Under the pieces are notes generated by a model. That model saw nothing but the letters and a program-made list of their open reading frames with translations. It was not told the DNA's origin and searched no databases. A stretch of 32,844 bases of DNA from Aeromonas media (lineage in GTDB: Bacteria; Pseudomonadota; Gammaproteobacteria; Enterobacterales; Aeromonadaceae), in the NCBI RefSeq assembly GCF_000819985.1, contig NZ_CDBZ01000194.1, positions 1-32,844 of the forward strand, written 5' to 3'. Shown here in pieces: positions 24,017 to 32,792 of this stretch. Position numbers and translations under genes: made by a program. Position 1 is the first letter of the stretch. Each line of letters begins with the position of its first letter.

Positions 24017-26284
24017 TTATATTTTACAAGCCCCGCCAGCGCAACCGTCGTCTTGCAGATCGGTCTGGGCATCGTCCGCACCATCACGGGTGTTGTGATA
24101 GTAGAGGGTCTTGAGGCCGTATTTGTAGGCGGTCAGCAAGTCCTTGAGCAGCTGCTTCATCGGGACCTTGTTGCCTTCGAAACGGGCCGGATCGTAGTTG
24201 GTGTTGGCGGAGATCGCCTGATCCACAAACTTCTGCATGATGCCGACCAGCTGCAGGTAGCCATCGACGCTCGGCTGTTTCCACAGCAGTTCGTACTGAT
24301 CCTTCAGGCGATGGTATTCGGGTACCACCTGCTTGAGGATGCCGTCCTTGGAAGCCTTGACCGACACCAGGCCGCGCGGCGGCTCGATGCCGTTGGTGGC
24401 GTTGGAGATCTGGCTGGAGGTCTCGCTTGGCATCAGGGCGGTCAGGGTGGAGTTGCGCAGACCCACGGTCTTTATCTCTTCACGCAGGCTTTCCCAGTCC
24501 AGATGCAGCGGCTCGTTGCACAGCACATCGAGATCCTTTTTATAGGTATCGATGGGCAGGATCCCCTGAGCGTAGGTGGTCTCGTTGAAGGCCGGGCAGG
24601 GGCCGAATTCGCGGGCCAGCTGCACGGAGGCCTTCAGCAGGTAGTACTGGATCGCCTCGAAGGTACGGTGAGTCAGCGCCAGACCGGAACCGTCGGAGTA
24701 GCGGGCACCGTTCTTGGCCAGGTAGTAGGCGTAGTTGATGACGCCGATCCCCAGGGTGCGGCGGTTCATGCTGCCCTTCATTGCAGCCTTGAGCGGATAG
24801 TCCTGATAGTCGAGCAGGGCATCCAGGGCGCGCACGGCGAGATCCGCCATCTCTTCCAGGTCTTCCAGCTTCTCGATGGCGCCGAGGTTGAAGGCAGACA
24901 GGGTGCACAGGGCGATCTCGCCCTCTTCGTCATCCACGTTGTTGAGCGGCTTGGTGGGCAGCGCAATCTCGAGGCAGAGGTTGGACTGACGCACCGGCGC
25001 CACGCTCGGATCGAACGGGCTGTGGGTGTTGCAGTGGTCCACGTTCTGGATGTAGATGCGACCGGTGCCGGCGCGCTCTTGCATCATCAGGGAGAAGAGA
25101 TCCACCGCCTTGAGGGTCTTCTTGCGAATGCTCGGATCCTGCTCGTATTTGACGTAGAGCTGCTCGAACTTGTCCTGATCCGCGAAGAAGGCGTCGTACA
25201 GACCCGGGGCATCGGACGGGGAGAACAGGGTGATGTCGCCGCCCTTGATGAGGCGCTGGTACATCAGCTTGTTGATCTGCACCCCGTAGTCCATGTGACG
25301 GACCCGGTTCTCTTCCACGCCGCGGTTGTTCTTCAGTACCAGCAGGCTCTCCACCTCGGTGTGCCACAGGGGGTAGAACAGGGTGGCGGCACCACCGCGC
25401 ACACCGCCCTGGGAGCAGCACTTGACGGCAGTCTGGAAGTATTTGTAGAAGGGGATGCAGCCGGTGTGGAAGGCTTCGCCGCCACGGATGGGGCTACCGA
25501 GACCCCGGATGCGACCGGCGTTGATGCCGATGCCGGCACGTTGGGAGACGTAACGGACGATGGCGCTGGCGGTAGCATTGATGGAATCCAGGCTGTCATC
25601 GCACTCGATCAGCACGCAGGAGCTGAACTGACGGGTCGGGGTGCGCACGCCGCTCATGATCGGGGTCGGCAGGGAGATCTTGAAGGTCGACACCGCATCG
25701 TAGAAGCGCTTGATGTAGTCCAGACGGGTATCTTTCGGATACTTGGAGAACAGGCAGGCCGCCACCAGGATGTAGAGGAACTGCGGGCTCTCGTAAATTT
25801 CGCCGGTAACCCGGTTCTGCACCAGGTACTTGCCTTCCAGCTGCTTGACCGCTGCGTAGGAGAAGTCCATGTCACGCCAGTGATCCAGGTAGCCGTTAAG
25901 CTCCTCGAATTCGGCCTGGGTGTAGTCGGTCAGCAGGTGCTTGTCATACTTGCCCATGTCCACCAGACGGGCGACGTGCTGGTAGAGGTGGGGCGGCTCG
26001 AACTGGCCGTACGCCTTCTTGCGCAGGTGGAAGATGGCCAGACGGGCGGCCATGTACTGGTAATCCGGGCTCTGTTCGGAGATCAGGTCAGCAGCGGCCT
26101 TGATGACGGTTTCGTGGATGTCGGCGGTACGGATACCGTCATAGAACTGGATGTGGGACTTGAGCTCCACCTGGGAGACCGACACGTTGTCGAGCTTCTC
26201 GGCGGCCCAGTCGAGCACACGGTGAATTTTATCCAGATCGATGGGTTCTTTGTGGCCGTTACGCTTCGTCACAAACAAGTTCAT
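24017..26284 (-). CDS. nrdA: Ribonucleotide reductase class Ia alpha subunit NrdA
   Basis: A 755-residue large subunit that reduces ribonucleoside diphosphates. It follows E. coli NrdA (761) from end to end. The N-terminal ATP cone (LFVTKRNGHKEPIDLDKIHR) provides dATP feedback; PTRQFSSCVLIECDDSLDS, SNLCLEIALPTKPLN and EIALCTLSAFNLG hold the catalytic cysteines, and the C-terminal DDGCAGGACKI carries the Cys pair that is re-reduced by thioredoxin or glutaredoxin. The frame is open to 26377, but the ATG at 26284 matches E. coli and has AAAGG upstream. NrdR and DnaA sites precede it. Confidence 0.98.
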   Translation of the reverse strand: MNLFVTKRNGHKEPIDLDKIHRVLDWAAEKLDNVSVSQVELKSHIQFYDGIRTADIHETVIKAAADLISEQSPDYQYMAARLAIFHLRKKAYGQFEPPHLYQHVARLVDMGKYDKHLLTDYTQAEFEELNGYLDHWRDMDFSYAAVKQLEGKYLVQNRVTGEIYESPQFLYILVAACLFSKYPKDTRLDYIKRFYDAVSTFKISLPTPIMSGVRTPTRQFSSCVLIECDDSLDSINATASAIVRYVSQRAGIGINAGRIRGLGSPIRGGEAFHTGCIPFYKYFQTAVKCCSQGGVRGGAATLFYPLWHTEVESLLVLKNNRGVEENRVRHMDYGVQINKLMYQRLIKGGDITLFSPSDAPGLYDAFFADQDKFEQLYVKYEQDPSIRKKTLKAVDLFSLMMQERAGTGRIYIQNVDHCNTHSPFDPSVAPVRQSNLCLEIALPTKPLNNVDDEEGEIALCTLSAFNLGAIEKLEDLEEMADLAVRALDALLDYQDYPLKAAMKGSMNRRTLGIGVINYAYYLAKNGARYSDGSGLALTHRTFEAIQYYLLKASVQLAREFGPCPAFNETTYAQGILPIDTYKKDLDVLCNEPLHLDWESLREEIKTVGLRNSTLTALMPSETSSQISNATNGIEPPRGLVSVKASKDGILKQVVPEYHRLKDQYELLWKQPSVDGYLQLVGIMQKFVDQAISANTNYDPARFEGNKVPMKQLLKDLLTAYKYGLKTLYYHNTRDGADDAQTDLQDDGCAGGACKI

Positions 26285-26380
26285 TGGCTGATGACCTTTA
26301 GTTGATTCCCGAAAAACCATGGCGCCACGCATCCAGGGCGCCATTCTCGATGGTGGCCTGGGGGCGAAGTGCGCCATGAA

Positions 26381-26396
26381 TCACAAGATATAGTGT
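26381..26396. promoter_or_regulatory. NrdR box, start-proximal
   Basis: TCACAAGATATAGTGT fits the NrdR consensus (ACACWAKATATWGTGT) closely. It lies about 97 bp before the nrdA start and probably overlaps the promoter. The second box is centred 31 bp away, the distance NrdR pairs require. Confidence 0.8.
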
Positions 26397-26411
26397 TATT
26401 TTAAATTCGAA

Positions 26412-26427
26412 CTACAAGATAGTGAGG
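26412..26427. promoter_or_regulatory. NrdR box, distal
   Basis: CTACAAGATAGTGAGG resembles the weaker of the two E. coli nrdA NrdR boxes. It is a poor match to the consensus on its own, and the call depends on its 31-bp centre-to-centre distance from the better box. Confidence 0.65.
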
Positions 26428-26446
26428 TCGACACCGCATTGCAATC

Positions 26447-26455
26447 TGTGGATAA
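26447..26455 (-). promoter_or_regulatory. DnaA box 1 upstream of nrdA
   Basis: TGTGGATAA on the plus strand is the perfect DnaA box TTATCCACA read in the nrdA direction. It lies about 163 bp before the start codon. E. coli nrdAB also has two DnaA boxes. Confidence 0.8.
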
Positions 26456-26464
26456 CGCATTAGC

Positions 26465-26473
26465 TGTGGATAA
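26465..26473 (-). promoter_or_regulatory. DnaA box 2 upstream of nrdA
   Basis: A second perfect copy of TTATCCACA (minus strand) begins 18 bp from the first, in the same orientation. Paired perfect boxes suggest DnaA-dependent timing of nrdAB in the cell cycle. Confidence 0.8.
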
Positions 26474-26823
26474 ATTGTGGGTGTTCAGGCCCGAGTTAGT
26501 GACTGCTCACAGTGAGTGGGTTTTCATCCGTCCGATCCGGCAAATGCAAGTCTGATGATCGAAGATGGAAAATTTAAATAACTTTTTTTGCTTGCGAAAA
26601 GAGGGTGTTTTTACTAGCAAATTCAGCCTGGTTATCCCTTGTGCAGTCAGGGTCAAAAGCTGTCCGATCCCCGTTGGCGCACGGTTGTCACCACTTCGAA
26701 AAAGGGGGCACATCAGCGCACCCTGTCATGACCATAGCGTGGCTCTAGGAGTGAGCGTCGTGCTCATCTGGCCACCCCATGGCGTTAAAGTTGCCCCGAT
26801 GATCCACCTATGCCGTGCCGTGT
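26474..26823. other. Long intergenic stretch, partly AT-rich, no supported gene
   Basis: About 350 bp between the DnaA boxes and the stop of the HAD gene. It includes a palindrome CTCACAGTGAG (26506-26516) and an AT-rich block (about 26560-26640) that stands out from its GC-rich surroundings. Open frames on both strands (for example 26507-26713 minus) lack ribosome binding sites and recognisable products. No terminator for the HAD gene was found here. Confidence 0.5.
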
Positions 26824-27507
26824 TCAGGTCAGCTCGTAGCGCAGCCAGTGGTGCAACGCTTGCACGGTGTCAAACTGCAGATCTGCACCCCAGTCGGCGG
26901 GATCCTCGTCATCGCTCAGATAGCCCCAGCCCGCCACCGCGGTGCGCATGCCGGCGTTGCGTCCCGCCTCGATGTCACGCACGTGATCCCCCACGTAGAG
27001 GCAATGGGTGGCGTCGACGCCCAGTTGCTCGCAGGCAAAGTACATGGGGGCAGGGTCTGGCTTGCGCACCGGCAGGGTATCGGCACTGACCGTCACGCCG
27101 CAGCTGGCAAGCTCGGGCAGGGCGGCCAGCAGCGGCTTCGTGAGAAAGCCCGGCTTGTTGGTGACGATGCCCCAGGGCAGCTTCTTCTCATCGAGCCATT
27201 CGATGAGATCCAGCATCCCCTCATAGGGGCGGGTGCCGACACAGAGGTTGGCCGCGTAATGGTCGAGCAGGGCGGTGCGCAGGCGCGTGGCACCCAGCTC
27301 CTCGAGCAGCTCGTCGCCAAGACCGGCCTTGAGCAACCCGAGCGCCCCGTGGGAGGTGGTCTGGCGGATGATGGCTTCGGGCAGGGGGGCAAAGCCTTCG
27401 CTCACCAGCACATGGTTGACGGCGGCGCCGAGATCAGGGGCCGTGTCGAGCAGGGTGCCGTCCAGATCGAACAGCACGCAGCGCAGGGGCGCCTTGTCGG
27501 TGCTCAT
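26824..27507 (-). CDS. HAD-family phosphatase (Gph- or MupP-like)
   Basis: A 227-residue haloacid dehalogenase-family phosphatase of subfamily IA. Motif I is LFDLDGTLLDT with the nucleophile Asp14 and acid Asp16; motif II is IVTNKP; motifs III and IV are VRKPDPAPM and YVGDHVRDIEAGR. Length and sequence suit both phosphoglycolate phosphatase (Gph) and N-acetylmuramic acid 6-phosphate phosphatase (MupP). In Pseudomonas mupP directly follows ubiG, as here, which favours MupP; but no peptidoglycan-recycling genes are in view, so I give no symbol. The frame extends upstream to 27648, inside ubiG. The ATG at 27507 shares one base with the ubiG stop (TGATG) and is the coupled start. Confidence 0.85.
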   Translation of the reverse strand: MSTDKAPLRCVLFDLDGTLLDTAPDLGAAVNHVLVSEGFAPLPEAIIRQTTSHGALGLLKAGLGDELLEELGATRLRTALLDHYAANLCVGTRPYEGMLDLIEWLDEKKLPWGIVTNKPGFLTKPLLAALPELASCGVTVSADTLPVRKPDPAPMYFACEQLGVDATHCLYVGDHVRDIEAGRNAGMRTAVAGWGYLSDDEDPADWGADLQFDTVQALHHWLRYELT

Positions 27508-28223
27508 CAGATGGCCTCCGGGCGCACGAAGGCCACCATGTAGTTGACGTCGACATTCTTGCCGAGTTTGAAGCTGTTGGACAGCGGCGCGTAGTGAACG
27601 CCGCTCATGTCCCGTACCAGCAGGCCTGCGGCTTCCCCCATGCGACACAGCTCGGCGGGCGTGATGAACTTTTTGTGGTCGTGGGTACCCTTGGGCACCA
27701 TTTTGAGCAGGTACTCGGCCCCCAGGATCATCATCAGGTAGGCTTTCGGGTTGCGATTGATGGTAGAGACGAACACCTTGCCGCCCGGTCGTACCAGGGT
27801 GGCGATGGCGCGCAGTACCGAGGCGGGATCCGGCACGTGTTCCAGCATCTCCATGCAGGTGACCACGTCATACTGGCCCGGGGCCTCGGCGGCATGAGCT
27901 TCGGCGGTCATCTGGCGATATTCGAGCTCCACACCCTGCTCCAGGGCATGAAGGCGGGCAACCCCGAGGGGCTCTTTGCCCATGTCGATGCCGGTCACGC
28001 GAGCCCCCCGGCGGGCCATGCTCTCGGAGAGGATGCCGCCGCCGCAGCCGATGTCGAGCACGCGTTTGCCAAACAGGCCGCCGCTCTTGTCGGTGATCCA
28101 GTCAAGGCGCACCGGGTTTATCTGATGCAGGGGTTTGAACTCGCCCTCCATGTCCCACCAGCGGGAGGCGATGGCTTCAAATTTGGCGATTTCTGTCAGA
28201 TCGACATTGGCATCACTATTCAT
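27507..28223 (-). CDS. ubiG: Ubiquinone biosynthesis O-methyltransferase UbiG
   Basis: A 238-residue SAM-dependent methyltransferase that carries out both O-methylations in ubiquinone synthesis. Signatures: [19 protein letters not shown] at the start, [19 protein letters not shown] (about 56-74) as the SAM loop, [11 protein letters not shown] and [17 protein letters not shown], all as in E. coli UbiG (240 residues). The frame is open to 28313, but the ATG at 28223 aligns with homologues and has AGGA ten bases upstream. It diverges from gyrA with about 200 bp between, and is followed by the overlapping phosphatase gene. Confidence 0.96.
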   Translation of the reverse strand: MNSDANVDLTEIAKFEAIASRWWDMEGEFKPLHQINPVRLDWITDKSGGLFGKRVLDIGCGGGILSESMARRGARVTGIDMGKEPLGVARLHALEQGVELEYRQMTAEAHAAEAPGQYDVVTCMEMLEHVPDPASVLRAIATLVRPGGKVFVSTINRNPKAYLMMILGAEYLLKMVPKGTHDHKKFITPAELCRMGEAAGLLVRDMSGVHYAPLSNSFKLGKNVDVNYMVAFVRPEAI

Positions 28224-28422
28224 TTTTCGATGATCCTGTGGCAGGGCGCGCAGCGGGCAGGGCGCGCGCAATCTATTGTCCTGGCGGGCATTATAACGGA
28301 CGGACTTGGTCACACCAGCCCGACGTGTTACCCGGATTTGTGGCTTAAGGTATTTGGCTCAGTGTGTTACCATGTCGCGCTGTTTAAGCCAAAGAACAAC
28401 TAATTAGGGATTAAGGCTTTCT

Positions 28423-31203
28423 ATGAGCGATCTGGCCAGAGAGATCACGCCGGTCAACATCGAAGAAGAGCTCAAGAGTTCCTATCTGGATTACGCCATG
28501 AGCGTGATCGTAGGACGAGCTCTGCCGGATGTGCGTGATGGCTTGAAACCGGTTCACCGCCGCGTTCTGTTTGCTATGAACGAGTTGGGGAACGACTGGA
28601 ACAAGCCCTACAAGAAATCGGCCCGTGTGGTCGGTGACGTAATCGGTAAATATCACCCGCATGGCGACAGCGCCGTGTATGACACCATTGTCCGGATGGC
28701 GCAGGATTTCTCCATGCGTTACATGCTGGTCGATGGTCAGGGCAACTTCGGTTCGGTCGATGGCGACAATGCTGCGGCCATGCGTTACACCGAAGTGCGG
28801 ATGGCGCGCATCTCCCACGAGTTGCTGGCCGATCTGGACAAAGAGACCGTGGACTGGGTGCCGAACTACGACGGCACCGAGATGATCCCGGCTGTCATGC
28901 CCACCAAGGTACCCACCCTGTTGATCAACGGCTCCTCCGGTATCGCGGTGGGCATGGCGACCAACATTCCTCCTCACAACCTCACCGAGATAGTCAACGG
29001 CTGTCTGGCGTTGATCGAGAATGGCGCCCTCACCATTGACGAGCTGATGACCTATGTCACCGGCCCGGATTTCCCCACCGGCGGCATCATCAATGGGCGC
29101 TCCGGCATCGTGCAGGCCTACCGGACCGGTCGCGGCTCCGTCTATGTGCGGGCCAAGGCCGAGGTGGAAGTGGACGAGAAGACGAGTCGCGAGACCATCA
29201 TCGTTCACGAGATCCCCTATCAGGTGAACAAGGCACGGCTTATCGAGAAGATCGCCGAGCTGGTCAAAGAGAAGAAGGTCGAGGGCATCAGTGCCCTGCG
29301 CGATGAGTCTGATAAAGACGGCATGCGCATCGTTATCGAGATCAAGCGCGGCGAGTCCGGCGAGATTGTGCTGAACAATCTCTACAAGCACACCCAGATG
29401 CAGACCACGTTCGGCATCAACATGGTGGCGCTCGATAACAACCAGCCCAAGGTGATGAACCTCAAAGAGATCCTGGATGCCTTCCTGCTGCACCGCCGTG
29501 AGGTGGTGACCCGCAGGACTGTGTTCGAGCTGCGCAAGGCGCGGGATCGGGCGCACATCCTGGAAGGTCTGGCGGTGGCCCTGGCCAACATAGACCCCAT
29601 CATCGAGCTCATTCGCCACAGTGCGACCCCGGCGGATGCGAAAGCTGGCCTGGTTGCCAAGGGCTGGGAACTCGGCAATGTGGCCGCCATGCTGGAAAAA
29701 GCGGGCGACGACGCGGCACGGCCGGAGTGGCTGGAGCCGGAGTTCGGGATCCGTGAAGGGCAGTACTTCCTGACAGAGATCCAGGCCCAGGCCATCCTTG
29801 ACCTGCGTCTGCACAAGCTGACCGGCCTCGAGCACGAGAAGATCCTGGAAGAGTACCAATCTCTGCTGGATCTCATCGCCGAGCTGCTGTTCATCCTGGC
29901 AAGCCCGGAACGGCTGATGGAAGTGATCCGCGATGAACTGCTGGCCGTGCGCGAGCAGTATGGCGACGAGCGTCGCACCGAGATCAGCATGTCCAGTGCC
30001 GAGATCAACATCGAAGATCTGATCACCCCGGAAGACGTGGTAGTCACCCTGTCTCACCAGGGCTATGTGAAGTATCAGCCGCTCTCCGACTACGAGGCCC
30101 AGCGCCGCGGTGGTCGTGGCAAGTCGGCCACACGGATCAAAGAAGAGGACTTTGTGGAGCGTCTGCTGGTGGCCAACACCCACGACACCATTCTGTGCTT
30201 CTCCACCCGTGGCAAGGTCTACTGGCTCAAGGTCTATCAGCTGCCGGAAGCGTCCCGTGGCGCCCGTGGTCGTCCCATCATCAACCTGCTGCCGCTGGAA
30301 GAGGGTGAGCGCATCACCGCCATCCTGCCGGTGAAGGAATATGATGCCGAGAAGTACGTCTTCTTCGCCACCGCCAACGGTACCGTGAAGAAGACCAGCC
30401 TGTCTGACTTCAGCCGTCCGCTCTCCTCCGGTATTCGCGCCATCAACCTCAAAGAGGGTGATGAGCTGATCGGGGTGGACATCACCGACGGCAGCAACGA
30501 GATCATGCTCTTCTCCGATGCGGGCAAGGTCGTTCGCTTCAATGAAGGTAGCGGCCGCGCCGATGCAGCCGATGTGGATGCCAGCGATGACGTCGAGACC
30601 GACGACGACGCTGGCAACGACGAGGATGGCAGCGACAACGGCGAAAGCACTGAAGGCACCGAGAGCAAGGGTACCTTCAAGGGTGTGCGTCCCATGGGTC
30701 GTACCGCCGCCGGTGTGCGCGGCATCAAGCTGGGTGCCGGTGACAAGGTGGTCTCCCTCATCGTGCCGCGCGGGGTCGGTGCCATCCTCACCGCCACCGA
30801 GAACGGTTACGGCAAGCGTACCGCACTGGACGAGTACCCGACCAAGAGTCGTGGTACCCAGGGCGTTCGCTCCATCAAGGTGGACGAGCGCAACGGCAAG
30901 GTGATCGATGCGATCCAGGTCGAGGATACCGACCAGATCATGCTGATCACCAACGGCGGCACCCTGGTGCGAACCCGTGTTGCCGAGGTGAGCGTCATTG
31001 GCCGTAACACCGGCGGTGTTCGTCTGATCCGTACCGGTGAAGACGAGACTGTGGTCGGCCTGCAACGCATTGCCGAGAGCGACGAGGAAGAGAACGACAT
31101 CGTGGCCGTTGACGGTGAGGTGTCCGAAGGCACCGATACCGCGCCAGATGCCGGCTCTGCCGATGCAGGATCTGCTGAAGAAGGTGCTGCGAGCGACGAA
31201 TAA
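28423..31203 (+). CDS. gyrA: DNA gyrase subunit A
   Basis: A 926-residue type IIA topoisomerase subunit that breaks and rejoins DNA and, with GyrB, introduces negative supercoils. It starts [20 protein letters not shown] as in E. coli. The quinolone-resistance region reads [17 protein letters not shown] with Ser83 and Asp87, the susceptible residues. The catalytic Tyr122 follows in AAMRYTE. The C-terminal pinwheel contains [17 protein letters not shown] (GyrA box) and is interrupted near residues 709-757 by an acidic segment of about 45 residues absent from E. coli (875 residues). The tail is acidic. The gene is monocistronic and ends at 31223-31252. Confidence 0.99.
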   Translation: MSDLAREITPVNIEEELKSSYLDYAMSVIVGRALPDVRDGLKPVHRRVLFAMNELGNDWNKPYKKSARVVGDVIGKYHPHGDSAVYDTIVRMAQDFSMRYMLVDGQGNFGSVDGDNAAAMRYTEVRMARISHELLADLDKETVDWVPNYDGTEMIPAVMPTKVPTLLINGSSGIAVGMATNIPPHNLTEIVNGCLALIENGALTIDELMTYVTGPDFPTGGIINGRSGIVQAYRTGRGSVYVRAKAEVEVDEKTSRETIIVHEIPYQVNKARLIEKIAELVKEKKVEGISALRDESDKDGMRIVIEIKRGESGEIVLNNLYKHTQMQTTFGINMVALDNNQPKVMNLKEILDAFLLHRREVVTRRTVFELRKARDRAHILEGLAVALANIDPIIELIRHSATPADAKAGLVAKGWELGNVAAMLEKAGDDAARPEWLEPEFGIREGQYFLTEIQAQAILDLRLHKLTGLEHEKILEEYQSLLDLIAELLFILASPERLMEVIRDELLAVREQYGDERRTEISMSSAEINIEDLITPEDVVVTLSHQGYVKYQPLSDYEAQRRGGRGKSATRIKEEDFVERLLVANTHDTILCFSTRGKVYWLKVYQLPEASRGARGRPIINLLPLEEGERITAILPVKEYDAEKYVFFATANGTVKKTSLSDFSRPLSSGIRAINLKEGDELIGVDITDGSNEIMLFSDAGKVVRFNEGSGRADAADVDASDDVETDDDAGNDEDGSDNGESTEGTESKGTFKGVRPMGRTAAGVRGIKLGAGDKVVSLIVPRGVGAILTATENGYGKRTALDEYPTKSRGTQGVRSIKVDERNGKVIDAIQVEDTDQIMLITNGGTLVRTRVAEVSVIGRNTGGVRLIRTGEDETVVGLQRIAESDEEENDIVAVDGEVSEGTDTAPDAGSADAGSAEEGAASDE

Positions 31204-31222
31204 TCGCGCGTTTTCCACCATG

Positions 31223-31252
31223 AAAAAGAGCGACCCCAGGGTCGCTCTTTTT
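31223..31252 (+). terminator. Terminator of gyrA
   Basis: AAAAAGAGCGACC pairs with GGTCGCTCTTTTT around CCAG, a 13-bp perfect stem ending in a T-run, 20 bp after the stop. Its core (GCGACCCCAGGGTCGC) is the same as in the terminator after aroC. Confidence 0.92.
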
Positions 31253-31387
31253 GTTGCTGCCGTTTGTCTCTGGCCGCGTGCCCCCAGCCTGATGGGTCAG
31301 CCTGATCCTGTTGCTGTACGCGTCGCTGATCACTCGCACCGCGAGCATTGCCGTACTCCTCCTTGTCCTCAATTCATCATGCCTGCG

Positions 31388-31446
31388 TCATCCCCCTGTC
31401 ATGGGATGAGGCCAAGCTGCCCCTGTCGCACTCAACAGACTGCGAC
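31388..31446. repeat. Two short dyads in the leader of the Trp-rich ORF
   Basis: TCATCCC (31388-31394) pairs with GGGATGA (31403-31409), and GTCGCA (31425-31430) pairs with TGCGAC (31441-31446). Both lie within 85 bp of the small ORF's start. Stems are short (7 and 6 bp) and neither is followed by Ts. Confidence 0.35.
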
Positions 31447-31472
31447 GCGCAGCCATCAAACAGGAGCACCTT

Positions 31473-31706
31473 ATGACTAGCTGGGTAATGTGGGAGATCT
31501 GGTGGAGCTGGGTATGGGGCGAACATCAACCAGCATCGCTGGCAGGGGAACATGAGGATGAAGTGGCCCATGAGCCGGCACGACTGCCCGCCGAATTGAT
31601 CGCCCAGGGCAAGGCCACGCACTCGCCTCGGCCAGAGGGTGAGGCCCTGCTCGCCGGCATGGTTTGTGGTGTACCGGCGAAGGGGAGGCGTTGTGAGTGC
31701 GGTTGA
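31473..31706 (+). CDS. Small ORF with Trp-rich N-terminus, unknown function
   Basis: A 77-codon ORF that begins MTSWVMWEIWWSWVWGEHQ, with six tryptophans in the first fifteen residues, and then changes to a hydrophilic, His/Glu/Pro-containing stretch and a Cys-containing tail (MVCGVPAKGRRCECG). AGGAGCACCTT precedes the ATG, a good ribosome binding site. It stops 15 bp before the end of the convergent radical SAM gene. I recognise no family. The Trp cluster could be a membrane-interface anchor or a Trp-sensing leader peptide, but no tryptophan gene follows. An overlapping minus-strand frame (31377-31967) competes with it but runs into the radical SAM gene. Real translation is plausible, not shown. 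Confidence 0.45.
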   Translation: MTSWVMWEIWWSWVWGEHQPASLAGEHEDEVAHEPARLPAELIAQGKATHSPRPEGEALLAGMVCGVPAKGRRCECG

Positions 31707-31720
31707 TGCTGCCCCGGCGA

Positions 31721-32776
31721 TCAGAACAGGCGCAGCTGCTCGTTGGGGCGAATGAAGGCAGAGGTGTTGAGCGCGATATGGCGCTTGCCCAGTTGCAGCC
31801 GCTTGCTGATGAGCCGAAAGCGCTGGGCGAGCAAGTCGGCGAATTGCCCCTCTCCGCGCATGCGAGTCCCGAAGGCGGGGCTGTTGAGCGCCCCCCCTCT
31901 GCTTGCCCGCAACTGGTTCAGGATGGCCTCCTTCTGGCCGGGGTAGTGCTCTTCCAGCCAGTCGCAAAATAGGGTGGTCAGCTCGTGGGGCAGTCTCAGC
32001 AGTATGTAGTCGGCGCAGCCGGCGCCCGTCTCCACGGCGCCCTTGATGATCTGCTCCAGCTCGGGCTCGTTGAGCCGCGGGATCATGGGGGCCGCCAGCA
32101 CTCCCACAGGTATCCCGGCCTGTGTCAGCCTCTCGATGACCTTGAGCCGACCCGCTCCCGTGCTGGCGCGGGGCTCCAGCTGTCGCCTCAGTGTCTCGTT
32201 CAGGGTGGTGACCGACACCATCACCTGGCAGAGCCCCCCCCGGGCCAGCTCGGCCAGCAGATCAAGATCGCGCAATATCATGGCGCTCTTGGTGATGATC
32301 CCCACCGGATGACGATGAGCCAACATCACCTCCAGCAGCTCACGGGTGAGACGATAGTGGTGCTCTATGGGTTGGTAGGGATCGGTGTTGGCCCCGAGCA
32401 CTATGGTCTGCGGCTGATAGCCTGGCTTGGCAAACTCCCGGCGCAGCAGCGCGGCGGCATTGAGCTTGGCAAACAGCCGGGTCTCGAAATCCAGGCCGGG
32501 GGAGAGCTCCAGATAGGCGTGGCTGGGTCTGGCGTAGCAGTAGATGCAGCCATGTTCGCACCCTTGATAGGGGTTGATGGAGCGGCCGAAGGGGACGTCC
32601 GGTGAGAGGTTGTGGCTGATGATGCTCTTGGCCTGGATCTCCCGCACCTCGGTTCGGGGTTGGGACGCACGAAATGCCGCCTCCCATTCCACGGCCTGCC
32701 AGCCATCGTCGACGACATCGATCTGTGGGCCGCTGAAACGGTGCTCGATATTGTGGGTGCTGCCTCGTCCTGCCAT
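31721..32776 (-). CDS. PA0069-family radical SAM protein (SPL-like)
   Basis: The product (351 residues) is a radical SAM enzyme related to spore photoproduct lyase-like proteins. The [4Fe-4S] motif is Cys73-x3-Cys77-x2-Cys80 in NPYQGCEHGCIYCYARPSH; downstream are LGANTDPYQPIE, GIITKSAMILRDLDLL and SVTTLNETLRRQLEPRAS, all typical of the PA0069 family. The start is chosen at 32776 (MAGRGSTHNIEHRFSGPQ), because homologues begin with such a GRG segment and because the LexA box at 32793-32808 would otherwise lie inside the coding sequence. The substrate is unknown. The SPL relationship and the LexA box point to DNA damage, but this is inference. Confidence 0.9.
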   Translation of the reverse strand: MAGRGSTHNIEHRFSGPQIDVVDDGWQAVEWEAAFRASQPRTEVREIQAKSIISHNLSPDVPFGRSINPYQGCEHGCIYCYARPSHAYLELSPGLDFETRLFAKLNAAALLRREFAKPGYQPQTIVLGANTDPYQPIEHHYRLTRELLEVMLAHRHPVGIITKSAMILRDLDLLAELARGGLCQVMVSVTTLNETLRRQLEPRASTGAGRLKVIERLTQAGIPVGVLAAPMIPRLNEPELEQIIKGAVETGAGCADYILLRLPHELTTLFCDWLEEHYPGQKEAILNQLRASRGGALNSPAFGTRMRGEGQFADLLAQRFRLISKRLQLGKRHIALNTSAFIRPNEQLRLF

Positions 32777-32792
32777 CTCATCACACCGGATA

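Noticed and set aside
24053..26305. 750-codon open frame antisense to nrdA
   Set aside because: Same reason: it is a codon-bias shadow of nrdA, and the His/Gly/Val-rich translation is typical of such shadows.
26499..26516. CRP-like site in the nrdA upstream region
   Set aside because: GTGA and TCAC half-sites are present, but the spacer is four bases, not the six that CRP needs.
26507..26713. 68-codon minus-strand frame in the nrdA-HAD gap
   Set aside because: No ribosome binding site or homology was seen, and it spans the AT-rich block. It is noted only as part of the unexplained region.
28411..31221. 936-codon open frame antisense to gyrA
   Set aside because: It mirrors gyrA over its full length. 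Long antisense frames are expected in GC-rich genes with strong third-position bias, and the translation has no recognisable domains.
31377..31967. 196-codon minus-strand frame overlapping the Trp-rich ORF
   Set aside because: It overlaps the radical SAM gene in another frame and lacks a ribosome binding site and recognisable domains.
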